From Pseudoflavitalea sp. G-6-1-2 (GTDB lineage: Bacteria > Bacteroidota > Bacteroidia > Chitinophagales > Chitinophagaceae): DNA of 64,000 nt. Positions 62,098 to 64,000 of the stretch are shown piece by piece. The DNA lies in assembly GCF_012927185.1 (NCBI RefSeq), contig NZ_JABBGB010000001.1, positions 2,046,001 to 2,110,000 of the forward strand, given 5' to 3'. A model generated the notes under the pieces. That model made no database searches. It was not told the DNA's origin and was given only the letters and a program-made list of their open reading frames with translations. Every line of letters begins with the position of its first letter. Within the stretch, counting starts at the first letter, position 1. A program made the translations under genes and the position numbers.

Positions 62098-62844
62098 ATG
62101 GATCTGATACTGTTAGATTTTTCGTGGTCTCAGTTATTGCAGCCGCAATTCTATATCGAGAATGGCGGACTATGGCTCTTACTCTTTGTGGTATTCGCGG
62201 AAACAGGTCTCTTCGCAGGCTTCTTTCTTCCCGGCGACTCCCTGCTTTTTGTTGCCGGCATCTATGCGCATGAAATGGACAAAGGCGTTCCCGGCATCAC
62301 CCACCAGTTTCTCAAACTCTTCGGAATGGGACAGGTGAGGAACGAATACGTGGATCTCTTTGTGCTCTGGGCACTGATCTCCGTTTGCGGCATCCTCGGA
62401 AATATGGTAGGATACTGGACGGGGCGAAAGATCGGCCCATCGATGTACCACTGGAAAGACAGATTCTTCTTCAAGAAAAAATTCCTCTATCAGGCGCACG
62501 ACTTCTACGAAAAGAATGGAGGCTGGGCAATAGTGGTGGCGCGTTTTCTGCCCATCATCAGAACCTTCGCACCCATCATCGCAGGCATTGTGCAAATGGA
62601 CAGAAAGAAATTCGGCTACTATAATGTGATAGGCTGTATCGCCTGGGTATTCAGCATGCTTTTTGCGGGTCACTTTCTGCAAAAATGGATCATGAGCGCT
62701 TTCAACTTCGATCTCAGGCAACACCTCGAAGTAATCGTTCTCGGCATCGTACTGGTAACAACTGCTCCTGTATTGTTCAAATTATTTTTCAGTAAAAAGA
62801 AAGATAACCACAAGGAACCGCCAGTTCCCAAAAACCCTGCTTAA
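62098..62844 (+). CDS. DedA-family (VTT domain) inner-membrane protein
   Basis: A 248-residue membrane protein with the DedA/VTT signature. It opens with FVVFAETGLFAGFFLPGDSL, followed by LFVAG, and has GNMVGYWTGRKIG and the key C-terminal motif VARFLPIIRTFAPIIAGI. The conserved acidic residue of the first motif (Glu in FAETG) and Arg in RFLPIIR, which form part of the proposed proton-linked lipid transport site, are kept. Members move polyprenyl- or phospholipid carriers across the membrane and support proton homeostasis. At 32 bases after the symporter gene and 5 bases before the MFS gene it may belong to a three-gene unit. Confidence 0.93.
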   Translation: MDLILLDFSWSQLLQPQFYIENGGLWLLLFVVFAETGLFAGFFLPGDSLLFVAGIYAHEMDKGVPGITHQFLKLFGMGQVRNEYVDLFVLWALISVCGILGNMVGYWTGRKIGPSMYHWKDRFFFKKKFLYQAHDFYEKNGGWAIVVARFLPIIRTFAPIIAGIVQMDRKKFGYYNVIGCIAWVFSMLFAGHFLQKWIMSAFNFDLRQHLEVIVLGIVLVTTAPVLFKLFFSKKKDNHKEPPVPKNPA

Positions 62845-62848
62845 AGTT

Positions 62849-64000
62849 ATGCAACCAAAAACTAACTCTATTTTCAGTGTAGCTGTTTTAGTGGCTGCAC
62901 TTGGATACTTCGTAGACATATACGATCTGCTGCTGTTCGGTATCATCCGCGTTCAAAGCCTTACCTCCATGGGCCTTACGCCCGAACAGGTAACCACTTC
63001 AGGCGAAAGCATTCTCAGCTGGCAGATGTCTGGTCTGCTGCTCGGAGGCATCCTCTGGGGCGTAATCGGAGATAAGAAAGGAAGATTGAGCGTACTCTTC
63101 GGCTCCATCATTTTATATTCACTCGCCAATATTGCCAACGGATTTGTTCAAACGGTGGAGCAATATGCTGCTATCCGTTTCATCGCTGGTCTTGGCCTCG
63201 CAGGTGAGCTGGGGGCGGGTATTACGCTGGTAGCGGAACTTACTCCCAAAGAAAAAAGAGGCATTGCTACTTCACTGGTAGCGGGCATCGGACTTACGGG
63301 TGCTGTGGTGGCCTTCATCATCAAAGAGAATTTTCACTGGAGAACCTGTTATTTCATCGGAGGTGGATTGGGGCTCGCATTGCTGCTGCTCCGCATCTCC
63401 GTATTCGAATCCGGCATGTTCAATGAAGTGAAGAAACAGAATGTTCAACGCGGCAATTTCTTCATGTTCTTTACCAACGGCGATCGTTTCAAAAGATACC
63501 TGCTTTCTATTCTGCTGGGTGTGCCTACCTGGTTTGTGATTGGGATACTGGTTACCTTCTCCAAAGAATTCGCCAAACATTTCGGCATCACAGAACCAGT
63601 GGATTCGGGTAAGGCCATCATGTTTGCCTATGCCGCCATTTCGGTGGGCGATATTGTGGTAGGGCTCGTAAGCCAATGGCTGCGCAGCCGCAAGAAAGCA
63701 TTATTCGTATTCTACGGCATCACTATATTCTTCATCATACTTTTCTTCACTGCACTCTGGAATGGCTCGGCCAGCGCGCTGTATTGGATATGCGCCGGAA
63801 TGGGCTTCGGAACAGGGTTCTGGGCCATCTTCATCACTATGGGAGCAGAGCAGTTCGGCACCAACCTGCGTGCTACAGCTGCCACTACCATTCCCAATAT
63901 GGTGCGCGGATTGCTGGCACTCGCCATTCTTCCGGTATTCCAGTTTTTGCGTGGTATCGAAGGCATAGGATATGTGAAGGGAGGCATCTACACAGCCGTA
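62849..64000 (+). CDS. MFS transporter (3' truncated by window end)
   Basis: An open frame of 384 codons from the ATG at 62849 to the last base, so the C-terminal part is missing. The MFS signature lies between the second and third helices (GGILWGVIGDKKGRLSVLFG, the GxxxDxxGRR-like loop). The first helix has GYFVDIYDLLLFGIIR, typical of the metabolite:H+ symporter (ShiA/ProP-like) branch. A second conserved element is RFIAGLGLAGELGAGITLVAE. About eleven hydrophobic segments are in view. It starts 4 bases after the DedA stop, so the two are likely co-transcribed. Substrate unknown. Confidence 0.9.
   Translation, partial: MQPKTNSIFSVAVLVAALGYFVDIYDLLLFGIIRVQSLTSMGLTPEQVTTSGESILSWQMSGLLLGGILWGVIGDKKGRLSVLFGSIILYSLANIANGFVQTVEQYAAIRFIAGLGLAGELGAGITLVAELTPKEKRGIATSLVAGIGLTGAVVAFIIKENFHWRTCYFIGGGLGLALLLLRISVFESGMFNEVKKQNVQRGNFFMFFTNGDRFKRYLLSILLGVPTWFVIGILVTFSKEFAKHFGITEPVDSGKAIMFAYAAISVGDIVVGLVSQWLRSRKKALFVFYGITIFFIILFFTALWNGSASALYWICAGMGFGTGFWAIFITMGAEQFGTNLRATAATTIPNMVRGLLALAILPVFQFLRGIEGIGYVKGGIYTAV

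Overview
The window reads as chromosome from a Bacteroidota bacterium, most likely of the Chitinophagaceae. The signs are SusC/SusD-type TonB receptors, FecI/FecR regulators, a type IX secretion (T9SS) sorting tail, many lipoproteins with the Bacteroidota-like C-K-K start, DUF1573 proteins, a fused alpha/beta E1 dehydrogenase, and promoter-like TAnnTTTG elements in front of several genes. Most of the DNA has balanced composition; the block from about 47.75 to 50.82 kb is clearly AT-richer and looks foreign.

Layout. 1-5.4 kb: an RND efflux pump (5' end cut by the window), its lipoprotein adaptor and an aldo/keto reductase. 5.4-12.7 kb (minus strand): two small genes, murQ, a SusD/SusC pair, an 11-bp tandem-repeat array and a secreted protein of unknown function. 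12.8-15.9 kb: an M1 metallopeptidase, then a lipoprotein and a DUF3817 membrane protein on the other strand. 16.2-36.4 kb: two IPT-NHL lipoproteins, then an ECF sigma factor, a FecR anti-sigma factor and a 15-kb run of co-directional genes (STN-type TonB receptor, two lipoproteins, three fasciclin lipoproteins, an Oar-like TonB receptor, an IPT-NHL lipoprotein) ending at a strong terminator. This run has no SusD gene; the fasciclin lipoproteins occupy the place where one would expect it.

36.5-47.7 kb: a lipoprotein, a two-domain trypsin-like protease with a PDZ domain, a TPR/HTH regulator, a small membrane protein coupled to a 1605-residue beta-helix T9SS cargo, and an ECF41 sigma factor with its usual carboxymuconolactone-decarboxylase-like partner, whose promoter motif is visible. 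47.7-50.9 kb: the AT-rich block, with three unrecognised genes, a severed coding tail, and the C-terminal remnant of a serine recombinase that reads into a tRNA with anticodon CAT. 51-64 kb: mainly housekeeping genes: aminotransferase, two DUF1573 proteins, branched-chain-type E1 dehydrogenase, TRIC-type channel, small membrane proteins, a DUF6934-like gene with a small partner, a YebC-family regulator, amino-acid permease, dicarboxylate/amino-acid symporter, DedA protein and a truncated MFS transporter.

The most interesting items are the SusD-less fasciclin/TonB cluster, the 11-bp array, the recombinase-tRNA junction with its AT-rich cargo, the protease whose second domain has Cys in place of Ser and no His, an EF-hand loop in the cytoplasmic loop of the RND pump, and four genes with a -7-like element exactly 4 nt before the start codon.
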